A stretch of 6,002 bases of DNA from an uncultured Beijerinckiaceae bacterium (GTDB taxonomy: Bacteria; Pseudomonadota; Alphaproteobacteria; Rhizobiales; Beijerinckiaceae), in the NCBI GenBank assembly GCA_937863205.1, contig CALMGA010000471.1:1-6002 (forward strand). Direction: 5' to 3'. Of the stretch, positions 4,946-6,002 are shown piece by piece. The notes under the pieces were generated by a model. It saw nothing but the letters and a program-made list of their open reading frames with translations. It was not told where the DNA came from and did no database searches. The translations under genes and the position numbers were made by a program. Within the stretch, counting starts at the first letter, position 1, and each line of letters begins with the position of its first letter.

Positions 4946-6002
4946 CTAACCCTCGGTGCTGGGCGATGACGCCGTGCGCGCTGACATGGCTACGGCGGAG
5001 CCGCCGACCCCAAGCGGGCCGAGCACGGCATCGGAGATCGAGGCCGGCAACGGACGCGGTGTTTCGAAGAAGCCGAGCAGAGGCAGGATCACTACGAGGT
5101 GGAAGAAGTACCAGAAGGTAAAGATGCGGCCGAGCAGGATGTACGATCCCTGCGGCGGCTGCGAGCCGATGTAGCCGAGCAGGATGGCGTTGACCACGAA
5201 CAGCCAGAAGAACACCTTGTACGCCGGGCGGTAATTGGCCGAACGGATGCGCGACGTGTCGAGCCAGGGCAGAAACGCGAGGAGAACGATGGCCATGAAC
5301 ATGGCAACCACGCCCATCAGCTTGCTCGGGATGGAGCGCAGGATCGCGTAGAAGGGAAGGTAATACCATTCCGGCACGATGTGTTGCGGCGTCACCAGGG
5401 CGTTGGCCTCGATGTAGTTGTCGGCATGGTTGAGGTAGTTCGGGACGAAGAACACCACCCAGGCATAGAGCACCAGGAAGCAGGACAGGGCGAACCCGTC
5501 CTTGACCGTGAAGTAGGGATGGAAGGGCAGGGTGTCCTTGGCCGACTTCTTCTCGATGCCCGAGGGATTGTTGGAGCCGGGGACGTGCAAAGCCCAGATG
5601 TGCAGCACCACCACGCCGGCGATCATGAACGGCAGGAGGTAGTGCAGGGCGAAGAACCGGTTGAGTGTGGCATTGTCCACCGCGAAGCCGCCCCACAGCA
5701 GATGGGTGACGAAATCGCCGATGAAGGGGACGGCGCCGAACAGGCTGGTGATCACGGTGGCGCCCCAGAAGCTCATCTGCCCCCAAGGCAGCACGTAGCC
5801 CATGAAACCGGTTGCCATCATCAACAGGTAGATGACGATGCCCAGCAGCCACAGCACCTCGCGAGGCGCTTTGTACGAGCCGTAGTACATGCCGCGGAAG
5901 ATGTGAACGTAGACGGCGAAGAAGAACATCGAGGCGCCGTTTGCGTGCACGTAGCGCAGCAGCCAGCCGTAGTTCACGTCGCGCATGATGTGCTCGACCG
6001 AG
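4946..6002 (-). CDS. petB: Cytochrome b of the bc1 complex, N-terminus missing
   Basis: The window holds the last 351 residues of the membrane-embedded cytochrome b subunit, which oxidises ubiquinol at the Qo site and reduces quinone at Qi. The frame is open to the right edge; about 70 residues are probably beyond it, given a usual length near 420. Numbering from the first full codon, the four heme-ligating histidines are present as His19 and His33 ([17 protein letters not shown]) and His120 and His134 ([15 protein letters not shown]), each pair 14 apart as expected. The Qo motif PEWY is at 210-213. Downstream are the last membrane helices ([16 protein letters not shown], the segment around [18 protein letters not shown], and [14 protein letters not shown]). 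The protein ends in a Ser/Ala-rich tail ([12 protein letters not shown]) and a TAG four bases before cytochrome c1. The Rieske gene would be expected upstream, off the window. Confidence 0.97.
   Translation of the reverse strand, partial: SVEHIMRDVNYGWLLRYVHANGASMFFFAVYVHIFRGMYYGSYKAPREVLWLLGIVIYLLMMATGFMGYVLPWGQMSFWGATVITSLFGAVPFIGDFVTHLLWGGFAVDNATLNRFFALHYLLPFMIAGVVVLHIWALHVPGSNNPSGIEKKSAKDTLPFHPYFTVKDGFALSCFLVLYAWVVFFVPNYLNHADNYIEANALVTPQHIVPEWYYLPFYAILRSIPSKLMGVVAMFMAIVLLAFLPWLDTSRIRSANYRPAYKVFFWLFVVNAILLGYIGSQPPQGSYILLGRIFTFWYFFHLVVILPLLGFFETPRPLPASISDAVLGPLGVGGSAVAMSARTASSPSTEG
4950..4954 (-). promoter_or_regulatory. Ribosome binding site of cytochrome c1
   Basis: The minus strand reads GAGGG eight bases before the ATG at 4941. 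It overlaps the last sense codons of cytochrome b, so translation of c1 is likely coupled to that of b and needs no fusion. Confidence 0.55.

Noticed and set aside
4920..5852. 310-codon minus-strand frame inside the cytochrome b gene
   Set aside because: It is an alternative frame of cytochrome b, rich in Arg, Pro and His, with no recognisable domain.

Overview
The window looks like a chromosomal piece of a high-GC alphaproteobacterium, most likely a member of the Hyphomicrobiales (Rhizobiales; Bradyrhizobium/Xanthobacteraceae-like). The grounds are the GC-rich codon use, an alphaproteobacterial-type cytochrome bc1 operon, a DUF3618 protein, a small carrier protein of a kind I associate with rhizobia, and an intergenic hairpin repeat of a style common in that order. 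These are judgements by eye; no search was run.

Layout. Left edge, minus strand: the start of an unidentified protein (1-174, cut by the window) overlaps by one base the 3' end of a small carrier-protein gene (174-431). A 343-base non-coding stretch (432-774) follows. It holds a strong ribosome binding site, a small hairpin and a perfect 7-1-7 palindrome. Next on the minus strand is a HisJ/ArtJ-like periplasmic amino-acid-binding protein (775 to about 1689) with no clear ATG start and no transporter partners in view. Divergent from it on the plus strand is the Mrp/ApbC-type iron-sulfur carrier ATPase (1825-2961). Between mrp and the next, convergent gene lies a three-unit tandem repeat (2993-3158).

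The right half is all minus strand. It holds the C-terminal part of cytochrome b (4946-6002, cut by the window), cytochrome c1 (3955-4941), a 133-base gap, a two-helix holin-3_6/YqjE-like membrane protein (3432-3821) and a DUF3618 membrane protein (3154-3435). The last two overlap by an ATGA.

How the genes fit together: cytochromes b and c1 are subunits of the ubiquinol:cytochrome c oxidoreductase, and the Rieske gene should lie beyond the right edge. Mrp handles Fe-S cluster delivery. The holin-like and DUF3618 proteins form a translationally coupled inner-membrane pair of unknown role. The carrier protein may belong to an aminoacyl- or acyl-carrier pathway continuing beyond the left edge. 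I see no phage, insertion sequence, CRISPR array, tRNA or rRNA. Most of the window is ordinary core-genome content. The items most worth a second look are the carrier-protein locus with its upstream palindrome, the tandem repeat that supplies a stop codon, and the unclear start of the solute-binding protein.
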